Shown: piece after piece, positions 54,927-62,182 of the stretch
Layout of the letters: each line of letters starts with the position of its first letter
Numbering within the stretch: position 1 is the stretch's first letter
Source: JAHQVI01 sp963749875
Lineage (GTDB): Bacteria; Pseudomonadota; Alphaproteobacteria; Rhizobiales; Rhodomicrobiaceae
NCBI GenBank assembly: GCA_963749875.1
Contig: CAVVOX010000003.1
Location: 434,001 to 498,000 of the forward strand
Direction: 5' to 3'
DNA: 64,000 bases
The notes under the pieces: model-generated
What the model saw: only the letters and a program-made list of their open reading frames with translations
Database searches by the model: none
Told to the model about the DNA's origin: nothing
Program-made: the position numbers and the translations under genes

Positions 54927-55382
54927 ATGAAGACCCTGACCACCACGCTCCTCTGCATTCTGCTGTCTTTTGCGCTCAACGCATGCACTTCCAGAACAGT
55001 CCTTGAGCCGCAGAAAACGCTTCGGGATCCCGGAACGGCGCGGCTTCATTTTATTCGTCCGAGCACGTTCGTGGGGGCGTTGCAGTCGATGCGTGTGACA
55101 GTCAATGATAAGAAGGTAGGAAACTTAGGTGTCGGAACTCATCTCTATGTAGATCGGCCTCCTGGAGAGTATAATTTGGTCGTTGAGCACGAGTTCGACC
55201 TCGGCAAATGGGAGTTGAACATAAATATTGCCGCAGAAAAGGAATATTATTTTAAGATTGTTCCAACGGACATCGGCGTAATTCCTGTAGGGGCTTCGAA
55301 TGTCGTAGTTACCGGTGATATGATTTTTGCCGCTGTCAGCGAGGATGAAGGAAAAGCTCTGATCAGCGCTACGGAAGATTAA
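54927..55382 (+). CDS. DUF2846-like lipoprotein
   Basis: 151 residues. Lipoprotein signal MKTLTTTLLCILLSFALNAC with Cys20 as the lipid site. The mature domain (ARLHFIRPSTFVGALQ, then VDRPPGEYNLVVEHEFDL) has the compact beta pattern of DUF2846 proteins. Lower GC than neighbours, perhaps acquired. Function unknown. Confidence 0.8.
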   Translation: MKTLTTTLLCILLSFALNACTSRTVLEPQKTLRDPGTARLHFIRPSTFVGALQSMRVTVNDKKVGNLGVGTHLYVDRPPGEYNLVVEHEFDLGKWELNINIAAEKEYYFKIVPTDIGVIPVGASNVVVTGDMIFAAVSEDEGKALISATED

Positions 55383-55538
55383 GGAGTTGTCGTCAGGCGA
55401 TATTGGACGATGACAGCAGTGGTGACGGTATCCACGCGCTAACGATTACCTCGCCATCCCCCTTGGCCAGTCTTGGGGTGTTCCTAATCCTCTACGCAAC
55501 GAATGCTGCGTTTTGCTTCATCGCATGCATCACCCGCC

Positions 55539-56495
55539 TCAAGCGCTCCCAATCAGCACGCCCGCCCCGAACACGATCAGCCCGCCGACGACGACCTCGA
55601 ACGCCGCCCGCAGGAAGCGCGTATCCATATAGCGCGCGCGTATCCAGGCGATGATCCAGAGCTCGACCATCACGACCAGCACCGCGATCGTCGTCGCCAG
55701 GTTGAAATTGCCGATGAGGTAGGGAAGGGTGTGGCCGATGCCGCCGACGGTGGTCATGAGCCCGGTGATGATGCCGCGAATGAGCGGTTTGCCTCGCCCG
55801 GTCATCGAGCCGTCATCGGACAGGGCCTCGGCAAAGCCCATGGAAATGCCCGCGCCGACCGAGGCCGCCATGCCAACCAGGAAGGTTTCCCAGGTGCTGT
55901 GCGTGGCGAAAGCGGCGGCGAAGAGCGGGGCGAGTGTCGAGACCGAGCCGTCCATCAGTCCGGCAAGGCCGGGCTGGATCACCTGCAGCACGAAGATGCG
56001 ATGCCGCGTCGCTTCCTCCTCGCTGCGCGCGGAGGTGGTCAGATGCAGCTCGGTCAGCCGCTGGGCGAGCGACTCATGGCTGCGTTCCGCCGCCACGAGA
56101 TCGCCGAGGAGCTGACGGGTCTCGGCATCGGTGGTCCGTTCCATCGCGCGCTCGTAGAAGCGGCGGGTCTCATATTCGATTTCCTCCGCCTGCCGGCGAA
56201 CGGCATCGAGGCCGAGAGGACGTACCAGCCAGAGCGGGCGGTGATTGACGAAGCCGCGCACATCCCCCGGCCGGATGAGGGGAATATGCTCGCCGAATTT
56301 CTGGCGGTAGAGCGCGATGAGCCAGCCGCGGTGCTCGTTCTCCTCTTCCGCCAATTCGACGAAGACCTGGGCGGAGGCCGGATAATTCTCCCTGAGCCCG
56401 TCGGCATAATCCTGGTATATGCGGGAATGCTCCTCCTCCAGCGAGATGGCCAGCGCCAGAATCTCGCGCTCATCGAGCTGGGCGAATTGTCTCAC
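55539..56495 (-). CDS. mbfA: membrane-bound ferritin-like iron/H+ exporter MbfA
   Basis: 318 residues from a GTG at 56495, giving the family start MRQFAQLDEREILALAISLE. N-terminal ferritin-like four-helix domain with EEEHSRIY and EENEHRGWL di-iron motifs (about 20-75) and EIEYETRRFYERAME and ERSHESL (about 100-140). The C-terminal VIT1/CCC1 membrane domain (about 170-318) includes GLMDGSVSTLAPLFAAAFAT. Exports iron and protects against iron and peroxide stress. An ICE box 27 bases upstream implies repression by Irr. Confidence 0.92.
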   Translation of the reverse strand: MRQFAQLDEREILALAISLEEEHSRIYQDYADGLRENYPASAQVFVELAEEENEHRGWLIALYRQKFGEHIPLIRPGDVRGFVNHRPLWLVRPLGLDAVRRQAEEIEYETRRFYERAMERTTDAETRQLLGDLVAAERSHESLAQRLTELHLTTSARSEEEATRHRIFVLQVIQPGLAGLMDGSVSTLAPLFAAAFATHSTWETFLVGMAASVGAGISMGFAEALSDDGSMTGRGKPLIRGIITGLMTTVGGIGHTLPYLIGNFNLATTIAVLVVMVELWIIAWIRARYMDTRFLRAAFEVVVGGLIVFGAGVLIGSA

Positions 56496-56521
56496 GTCAT
56501 GATCCCTCAAATTGTTCGTAA

Positions 56522-56536
56522 TTAGAATAATTCTAA
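56522..56536. promoter_or_regulatory. ICE box (Irr operator) upstream of mbfA
   Basis: TTAGAATAATTCTAA is a perfect 6-3-6 inverted repeat (TTAGAA-TAA-TTCTAA) matching the iron control element bound by Irr in Rhizobiales. It sits 27 bases upstream of the mbfA GTG start, overlapping the expected promoter. Irr itself is encoded at 47865-48287. Confidence 0.85.
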
Positions 56537-56637
56537 ATACGCATTGCGAGCCGCGCAAGCCCGCCTTTGGACTGAAGGACGCCTGCGCGGCAAAAGGCGC
56601 ATCTCCGTTGATCCCCCGGTGAAGACTCTTATCTATT

Positions 56638-56715
56638 CTAGTGTCCCGATTCCGAAGTTCGCCCGCATATCTCGGCACCCTCCATAGCGAACTTCGGAAT
56701 CTCAAGGGACACTAG
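56638..56715. repeat. CTAG-foot bulged hairpin element
   Basis: 78 bp. Outer stem CTAGTGTCCC pairs with GGGACACTAG; the minus-strand reading of the right arm then has unpaired TTGA; inner stem GATTCCGAAGTTCGC (15 bp) pairs perfectly; loop about 24 bases. Another CTAGTG occurs at 56729, perhaps a partial copy. Located between mbfA and the gene at 56761. Confidence 0.88.
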
Positions 56716-56760
56716 GCTATTGATAAAACTAGTGTGATTCAGCGATGATGGGGAAAGCCG

Positions 56761-57225
56761 TTGAGCGGCGAAAACGGAACCGGCAAAGTCATTCCTTTCT
56801 CGCGCGCCGCCACGGCTGCGGTCGCGGCGCCGGCGCCCGACGAGCGGATGCTGGAACTTGTGCGCAAGCTGCGTGTTTTGTGGAGAAGCAGTCAGCTCGG
56901 CGGCCGCGCCGATTTCGATCGGGCCTGTCTGTTGATCGTCGGAGACGAGACGACGACGGCCGAGCGATATGCCGCCGCCTTCTTTCAGGGCACACAGATA
57001 TTCGCACACCGCCGGCTGAAGTTTTTCAACACCAAGTCGGAAGCTGTGAGCGAGGACGAAATGTGGCTGGCGCGCATTTTGTTCTCTTTGCAGAAGGAGG
57101 ACTACACCAGCGCCCGCTATTTGATGGCGCTTCGGATTGCCCCGGCCGGACGGAGGCGTCTTATGTTTCTGGCGCAAGGCCTGGCGGCCCGCCTATGCGA
57201 CGAGGAGATCGAGGAGACCGTCTGA
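56761..57225 (+). CDS. hypothetical cytosolic protein
   Basis: 154 residues from a TTG at 56761 (GGGGAAAG seven bases upstream). N-terminal low-complexity stretch (GKVIPFSRAATAAVAAPAP), then a helical domain (MLELVRKLRVLWRSSQLGGR to EEIEETV). No signal or membrane span. Family not recognised. 45 bases upstream of dps, so possibly co-transcribed. Confidence 0.65.
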   Translation: MSGENGTGKVIPFSRAATAAVAAPAPDERMLELVRKLRVLWRSSQLGGRADFDRACLLIVGDETTTAERYAAAFFQGTQIFAHRRLKFFNTKSEAVSEDEMWLARILFSLQKEDYTSARYLMALRIAPAGRRRLMFLAQGLAARLCDEEIEETV

Positions 57226-57270
57226 CGATCCGACACGTCGCGCGTTTTTTGAAGCCAAGGAGATGAAGTC

Positions 57271-57744
57271 ATGAAGAACATCAAGGTCGAAATCGCCCCG
57301 GATGCAAAAACCGAGATTATCGAAGCCCTGCACCAGTCCCTCGCGGAGACGGCCATCGCGACGCTCAAGGCGCAGAGCTTCCACTGGAATGTGACCGGGA
57401 TGTCGTTCGGCGCCCTGCATGCCTTGTTCGAAGAGATCTATGAGGATCACTTCAAGGGCCAGGATGCGCTGGCGGAGCGCGTCAAGGCGCTGGACGGTCA
57501 TGCGGATGGCCGCTTTGCCGAATTTCTGAAGCGCAGCGCCGTGGAGGAAGCCAAGGGTGAGAAGTCGGCCAAGGAGATGGTCGAGAGGCTGAAAGCCGAC
57601 GAAGAGACGCTTTCGGCGACGCTTAGGGCGCTTGCGGAGGTCGCCGATCAGCATGGCGACATGGTCACGAACGATATGGCCATCGAGCGCGCCAATACGC
57701 ACGACAAATTCGCCTGGATGCTCCGCGCGCATCTGCAGGGCTAA
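57271..57744 (+). CDS. dps: Dps-type miniferritin
   Basis: 157 residues. Inter-subunit ferroxidase ligands: His38 in SFHWNVTGMSFGALH, and Asp/Glu in EEIYEDHFKGQDALAER (about 54-70). It stores iron and shields DNA from peroxide. Sits close to mbfA, reinforcing an iron theme. Confidence 0.93.
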   Translation: MKNIKVEIAPDAKTEIIEALHQSLAETAIATLKAQSFHWNVTGMSFGALHALFEEIYEDHFKGQDALAERVKALDGHADGRFAEFLKRSAVEEAKGEKSAKEMVERLKADEETLSATLRALAEVADQHGDMVTNDMAIERANTHDKFAWMLRAHLQG

Positions 57745-57806
57745 CATTCATCTCGATGCGGGTTGCGTCCGGAGCGGCGCGACCCGGCCGGATTGGTTGA
57801 TGGGTC

Positions 57807-58100
57807 TTAATCGTCCTGGAGGATGAGCCGGCGGGCGTCGGGGCGGGCATCGTCCCATGGCCAGCGGGCACCCTTCTTCAGGCACTTCCGTCGGTACTCT
57901 CTCAGCCACAGCGCCTGGGTCCCCATGGCTTCAGTCTTCTGCAAACACGCCTGAACCAGCGCGAGCCGCTCCTCATCCGTCTCGGCTTTTTTCCAGGCCT
58001 TCTGTTCCTTTTTCGTCCGTCCGCATCCGATGCACACCCCGCGAATGTCTTTGCAGACATCGATGCACGGCGAAGCGATCTTTCCGTTCTTCTTACCCAA
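57807..58100 (-). CDS. DUF1289 cysteine-motif protein
   Basis: 97 residues from a TTG at 58100. N-terminal SPCIDVCKDIRGVCIGCGRT (C12-x3-C16-x6-C23-x2-C26) is the DUF1289 signature, likely a metal or Fe-S site. The remaining helical half is basic. Function unknown. Between Dps (convergent) and a repeat. Confidence 0.85.
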   Translation of the reverse strand: MGKKNGKIASPCIDVCKDIRGVCIGCGRTKKEQKAWKKAETDEERLALVQACLQKTEAMGTQALWLREYRRKCLKKGARWPWDDARPDARRLILQDD

Positions 58101-58196
58101 ATTGACCCGTCCTGACTGTCACCCGCGCGGGCTTCGCCGCTGGATATTGCCCTTGCGCGATAGGTAAGGAGCCAGCGCTTTCGGATCAACGCAGGT

Positions 58197-58325
58197 TAGC
58201 GCAACGCGCGTCCAAGCATGTCCCCGCGAAGGCGGGGATGGACGTGGGAACAGTTGCGCTAACTTATTGATATGGATCAACTTAACCTCGTTCAATTCGA
58301 ACCAATTGGACGAGGGTTGATCTAG
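58197..58325. repeat. CTAG-foot double-hairpin repeat, copy 3 (inverted)
   Basis: Same element as 35012-35115 in the opposite orientation. In hairpin 1 the inner stem differs from copy 1 by paired changes (AAGT/ACTT in copy 1, AATT/AATT here), keeping the fold. The extra bulge TTAA is retained. Ends in CTAG at 58322-58325. Confidence 0.85.
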
Positions 58326-58392
58326 CATTCTCCATTCCGCCGAACGGGGTTATGCTCCCGCCAGCTCAACAAGCCAAGCGAGGGGATCGGCG

Positions 58393-59082
58393 ATGGTGTG
58401 GCTTGCGATTGCGGGATTGGTGTTTCTGGGCATGCATGTCGTGCCGGCGACGCCGCTGCGGCAGAAAGCGGTCGCGGCAATGGGGGAGGGCCGCTATCTC
58501 GGGCTGTTCTCGTTTCTCTCGCTTGTCGTCTTCGTCCTCTGGGTGCGCGCATTCAACCAGACGCCCTATGACGACACGCTCTGGACCTATGCCGAATGGT
58601 GGCCCTGGGTGAAGGCCGTGATCATGCTGTTCGCGGCGGTGCTGTTCGTCTGCGGCCTCTCCGCGCCGAACCCGACCTTGCCGCAGCGCGGCAAGCTGCT
58701 TGAGCGGCCGGATGTCGGGGCTGGCATTTTCGCCATCACCCGGCATCCGTTGATGTGGAGCTTTGGGCTCTGGGGCATCGCGCATTTCATCAGCCAGCCG
58801 AACTGGCGCGGCTTCTGGTTCTTCGGCCTCTTCGCGATCACGGCGATTTTCGGCGCTGTCCTGCAGGACCACCGCAAGGCGGCGGCCTATGGCTCAAGCT
58901 GGGACAGCTTTGCGGCCAAGACGTCGTTCGTCCCGTTCCTCGCCATTCTCCAGGGCCGCGCGCGGCTCAGCCTCGGCGAGATTGGATGGTGGCGCATAGG
59001 CCTCGCCGTGGTGATCTGGGCGATCATCCTGCATCTGCATCGATGGCTGTTCGGCGTCCCGCCGCTGCTGGGGATCGGGTGA
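58393..59082 (+). CDS. nnrU: NnrU family membrane protein
   Basis: 229 residues, about six spans. MHVVPATPLRQKAVAAMGEG near the start and FAITRHPLMWSFGLWGIAHF (about 113-132) are the NnrU family hallmarks, shared with other isoprenylcysteine-methyltransferase-like proteins. NnrU was named for a link to nitric oxide metabolism; no denitrification gene is nearby, so the role here is unknown. Confidence 0.85.
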   Translation: MVWLAIAGLVFLGMHVVPATPLRQKAVAAMGEGRYLGLFSFLSLVVFVLWVRAFNQTPYDDTLWTYAEWWPWVKAVIMLFAAVLFVCGLSAPNPTLPQRGKLLERPDVGAGIFAITRHPLMWSFGLWGIAHFISQPNWRGFWFFGLFAITAIFGAVLQDHRKAAAYGSSWDSFAAKTSFVPFLAILQGRARLSLGEIGWWRIGLAVVIWAIILHLHRWLFGVPPLLGIG

Positions 59083-59250
59083 GACTCGGGCGAGAATTTG
59101 ATTTCCTGCGTGTCGAGTAGCGCGGGGCGTCAGACGGGGGCGCCCCGTGGATCGGCTTTCGCATGGCTTAACTGCGGCGTTGTGCGCGGCGCCGCTATGC
59201 CGCCGCCGGAGGCCCTTCCCGCCGCGCCGCTTTTCCACTATCTAACCGCC

Positions 59251-61113
59251 ATGAGCACACAGACCCCAACGATGACCAGCGCGGCGGCCCAAAAATCCTC
59301 ATCGACCGAGGCTATTCCGATTTCGCATATCCGCAATTTCTCCATCGTTGCCCATATCGATCATGGCAAATCGACGCTTGCCGACCGGCTGATCCAGATC
59401 TGCGGCGGGCTCTCCGAGCGCGAGATGAAACAACAGGTGCTCGACTCCATGGAGCTTGAGCGCGAGCGCGGCATCACCATCAAGGCGCAGACCGTGCGGC
59501 TCAATTACCGGGCGCGCAACGGGCAGGATTATCAGCTCAATCTGATCGACACGCCCGGCCATGTCGATTTCAGCTATGAGGTGAGCCGGTCGCTCGCCGC
59601 CTGCGAGGGCTCGCTGCTCGTCGTCGATGCGAGCCAGGGCGTCGAGGCGCAGACGCTGGCCAATGTCTATAAGGCGCTCGACAATGATCACGAGATCATC
59701 CCCGTGCTCAACAAGATCGATCTGCCCGCCGCCGAGCCGGACCGCGTGCGCCAGCAGATCGAGGATGTGATTGGCCTCGACGCCACCGACGCGCTGGAGA
59801 TCTCCGCCAAGTCCGGGCTCGGCGTCGAGGAGGTGCTGGAGGCGATCGTTCACCGGCTGCCCGCGCCCGAGGGCGATCCGGATGCGCCGCTCAAGGCTAT
59901 GCTGGTCGATAGCTGGTACGATCTCTATCTCGGCGTGGTGGTGCTCGTGCGTGTCATGGACGGCAAGCTCTTCAAGGGCCAGCGCATCAAGCTCCTGCGG
60001 ACCGGCGGCACCTATCAGATCGACCGGGTCGGCATTTTCCGCCCGAAGAAAGAGACCTGCGATCAGCTCTCCGCCGGCGAGATCGGCTTTTTCACCGCCG
60101 CCATCAAGGAGGTCGCGCATACCCGCGTCGGCGATACGATCACCGAGGAAAAGCGCCCGACCGACAAACCGCTGCCGGGCTTTCAGGAAGCGCAGCCCGT
60201 GGTCTTCTGCGGCCTCTTCCCGGTCGACAGCGCGCAGTTCGAGGATCTGCGTGACGCGATGGGCCGCCTGCGGCTGAACGATGCCTCGTTCCAATATGAA
60301 ATGGAGACCTCCGCCGCGCTCGGCTTCGGTTTTCGCTGCGGCTGCCTCGGCCTCTTGCATCTTGAGATCATTCGCGAGCGGCTCGAACGCGAGTTCAAGA
60401 TCGATCTGATCACCACCGCGCCGAGTGTCGTCTACCATCTCTACATGACCGATGGCAGCCATATCGAGATGCACAATCCGGCGGACATGCCGGACGTCGT
60501 CAAGGTCGAACGGATCGAAGAGCCCTGGATCAGCGCCACCATCCTCGTTCCGGACGAATATCTCGGCGCGGTGCTGAAGCTTTGCGAGGACCGGCGCGGG
60601 CGGCAGAAGACCCTGTCTTACGCCGGCAGCCGGGCCATGGTGGTTTACGATCTGCCGCTCAACGAGGTGGTGTTCGATTTCTATGACCGGCTGAAATCGG
60701 TCACCAGCGGCTACGCGTCATTCGATTATGAGATCACCGGCTATGAGCCGGGCGACCTGGTGCGCATGTCCATCCTCGTGAACGCCGAGCCGGTCGATGC
60801 GCTCTCCATGATCGTGCACCGTTCGCGCGCCGACCAGCGGGGCCGGGCGATGTGCGAAAAGCTGAAGGAGCTGATCCCGCGCCATATGTTCCAGATCCCG
60901 ATCCAGGCGGCGATCGGGGCGAAGATTATTGCGCGCGAGACGATCTCGGCCCTGCGCAAGGATGTGACGGCGAAGTGCTATGGCGGCGACGTCACCCGCA
61001 AGCGGAAGCTGCTCGACAAGCAGAAGGAGGGCAAGAAGCGCATGCGCCAGTTCGGCCGCGTCGAGATCCCGCAGGAGGCGTTTATCGCTGCGCTGAAGAT
61101 GGATGAGAATTGA
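59251..61113 (+). CDS. lepA: elongation factor 4 (LepA)
   Basis: 620 residues from the ATG at 59251. GTPase motifs: G1 AHIDHGKST (about 34-42), G3 DTPGH, G4 NKID. Then domain II, the EF-G-like domains, and the LepA-specific C-terminal domain with KCYGGDVTRKRKLLDKQKEG, which enters the peptidyl-transferase region. Back-translocates stalled ribosomes. The open frame to 59098 is not used; the ribosome site at the chosen ATG is weak, so the exact start is uncertain. Confidence 0.95.
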   Translation: MSTQTPTMTSAAAQKSSSTEAIPISHIRNFSIVAHIDHGKSTLADRLIQICGGLSEREMKQQVLDSMELERERGITIKAQTVRLNYRARNGQDYQLNLIDTPGHVDFSYEVSRSLAACEGSLLVVDASQGVEAQTLANVYKALDNDHEIIPVLNKIDLPAAEPDRVRQQIEDVIGLDATDALEISAKSGLGVEEVLEAIVHRLPAPEGDPDAPLKAMLVDSWYDLYLGVVVLVRVMDGKLFKGQRIKLLRTGGTYQIDRVGIFRPKKETCDQLSAGEIGFFTAAIKEVAHTRVGDTITEEKRPTDKPLPGFQEAQPVVFCGLFPVDSAQFEDLRDAMGRLRLNDASFQYEMETSAALGFGFRCGCLGLLHLEIIRERLEREFKIDLITTAPSVVYHLYMTDGSHIEMHNPADMPDVVKVERIEEPWISATILVPDEYLGAVLKLCEDRRGRQKTLSYAGSRAMVVYDLPLNEVVFDFYDRLKSVTSGYASFDYEITGYEPGDLVRMSILVNAEPVDALSMIVHRSRADQRGRAMCEKLKELIPRHMFQIPIQAAIGAKIIARETISALRKDVTAKCYGGDVTRKRKLLDKQKEGKKRMRQFGRVEIPQEAFIAALKMDEN

Positions 61114-61175
61114 CCGGCGCAGCGTCGATCGGACTCTGACCCGAGTTCGAAACGAGCTCGAAACGACCCCGAACG

Positions 61176-61532
61176 TCACGCCGCCCGGTAGAGCACGGAA
61201 CTGGCGGGAGAGAGTGTGCCGGAGATTCGCTCAAGCTGGTCGAACAGTCCCATCGCCGCGTTTGCGCCGTCCGCGACCTCTCTCCTGTTCGCCTTGCACA
61301 GGAGTTTCAATCGATCGTCGAGTGCGGTGGCGGCACGGCTGATCTCGTGAAAGCCGGCGGTGCCGCTGCTGCCTTTGAGCTGGTGCGCCAGAGCCTCCGC
61401 CGATTGAACCGCGCCGAGCGGGTCGGGCGCGGAGCCTTTGGCGATTTCGGCAAGCTGACTGCCAAGGGCCGTGACGCTGCTCTTGATCGTCTCGCAATGC
61501 CGCTCGAGCAGATTGTTGAGCTGGGTCTGCAT
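61176..61532 (-). CDS. Hpt phosphotransfer domain protein
   Basis: 118 residues, an all-helical Hpt domain with phospho-accepting His50 in EALAHQLKGSSGTAGFHEIS. It would shuttle phosphoryl groups between the sensor kinase's receiver domain and the response regulator just upstream. Starts two bases after the regulator gene stop. Confidence 0.88.
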   Translation of the reverse strand: MQTQLNNLLERHCETIKSSVTALGSQLAEIAKGSAPDPLGAVQSAEALAHQLKGSSGTAGFHEISRAATALDDRLKLLCKANRREVADGANAAMGLFDQLERISGTLSPASSVLYRAA

Positions 61533-61534
61533 CG

Positions 61535-61933
61535 CTAGTTGATCTGTGCGCTTTGGTTGCGCTGCCAGATGCCCCGGATTTCGGACGGCAGGGTGACCGG
61601 GTCGAAGGGTTTCGGAATGACCTCGATTGCGCCAAGGGATTTATATTGCTGGATCTCGTGCTTCTGCGCTTTTGCGGTGACGAAGATGATCGGCGTGTCC
61701 GCGAATTCCGGAATTTGCTTCAGTGAACGGAATGTCTGAATTCCGTTCATTCCGGGCATCATGACATCGAGCAGCACGAGATCGGGGTGAAATTGCGGAG
61801 CCGTGTCGAGGGCCTGCATTCCGCTTTCGCAGCACTGCAATTTGAACCCGCCGAGCTCTTCGAGCGCGAGCTGTACAATCTCACGTATATGAGGTTCGTC
61901 CTCGACATAGGTAATCCGTTGCAGCTCTTTCAT
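61535..61933 (-). CDS. single-domain response regulator
   Basis: 132 residues from the ATG at 61933; the longer frame to 61963 has a weaker start. CheY-like receiver: acidic pair YVEDEP (about 9-14), phosphorylated Asp56 in LVLLDVMMPG, Thr in FVTAKA, and Lys in VIPKPFDP. No output domain, so it works in a relay or by protein contact. In the same group as the Hpt gene and the kinase. Confidence 0.9.
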   Translation of the reverse strand: MKELQRITYVEDEPHIREIVQLALEELGGFKLQCCESGMQALDTAPQFHPDLVLLDVMMPGMNGIQTFRSLKQIPEFADTPIIFVTAKAQKHEIQQYKSLGAIEVIPKPFDPVTLPSEIRGIWQRNQSAQIN

Positions 61934-62054
61934 GGCTCTTGCTCTCTTTCCATGAGATCTCACACCGGTATTATTGTTAAGCGACGCCGTTTAAGAAGGG
62001 TTTGAACGAGCGGTTAAAATTGGCGGAATCGCCCGATTTGCGCAGCGCCCGTTT

Positions 62055-62182
62055 AGATTAACCCTCGTTCAAGTGGAATCACTTGGACGAGGTCAAGTTG
62101 ATCCATTTCAAGAGACGAGCGCAACTGTTCCCGCGTCCATCCCCGCCTTCGCGGGGACATGTTTGGACGCGCATTGCGCTAG
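62055..62182. repeat. CTAG-foot double-hairpin repeat, copy 4
   Basis: Full element of about 128 bp. Hairpin 1 has unpaired TTGA on the far arm; hairpin 2 ends in CTAG, whose complement supplies the TAG stop codon of the sensor kinase on the minus strand. Separates the kinase from the response regulator gene. Confidence 0.85.
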
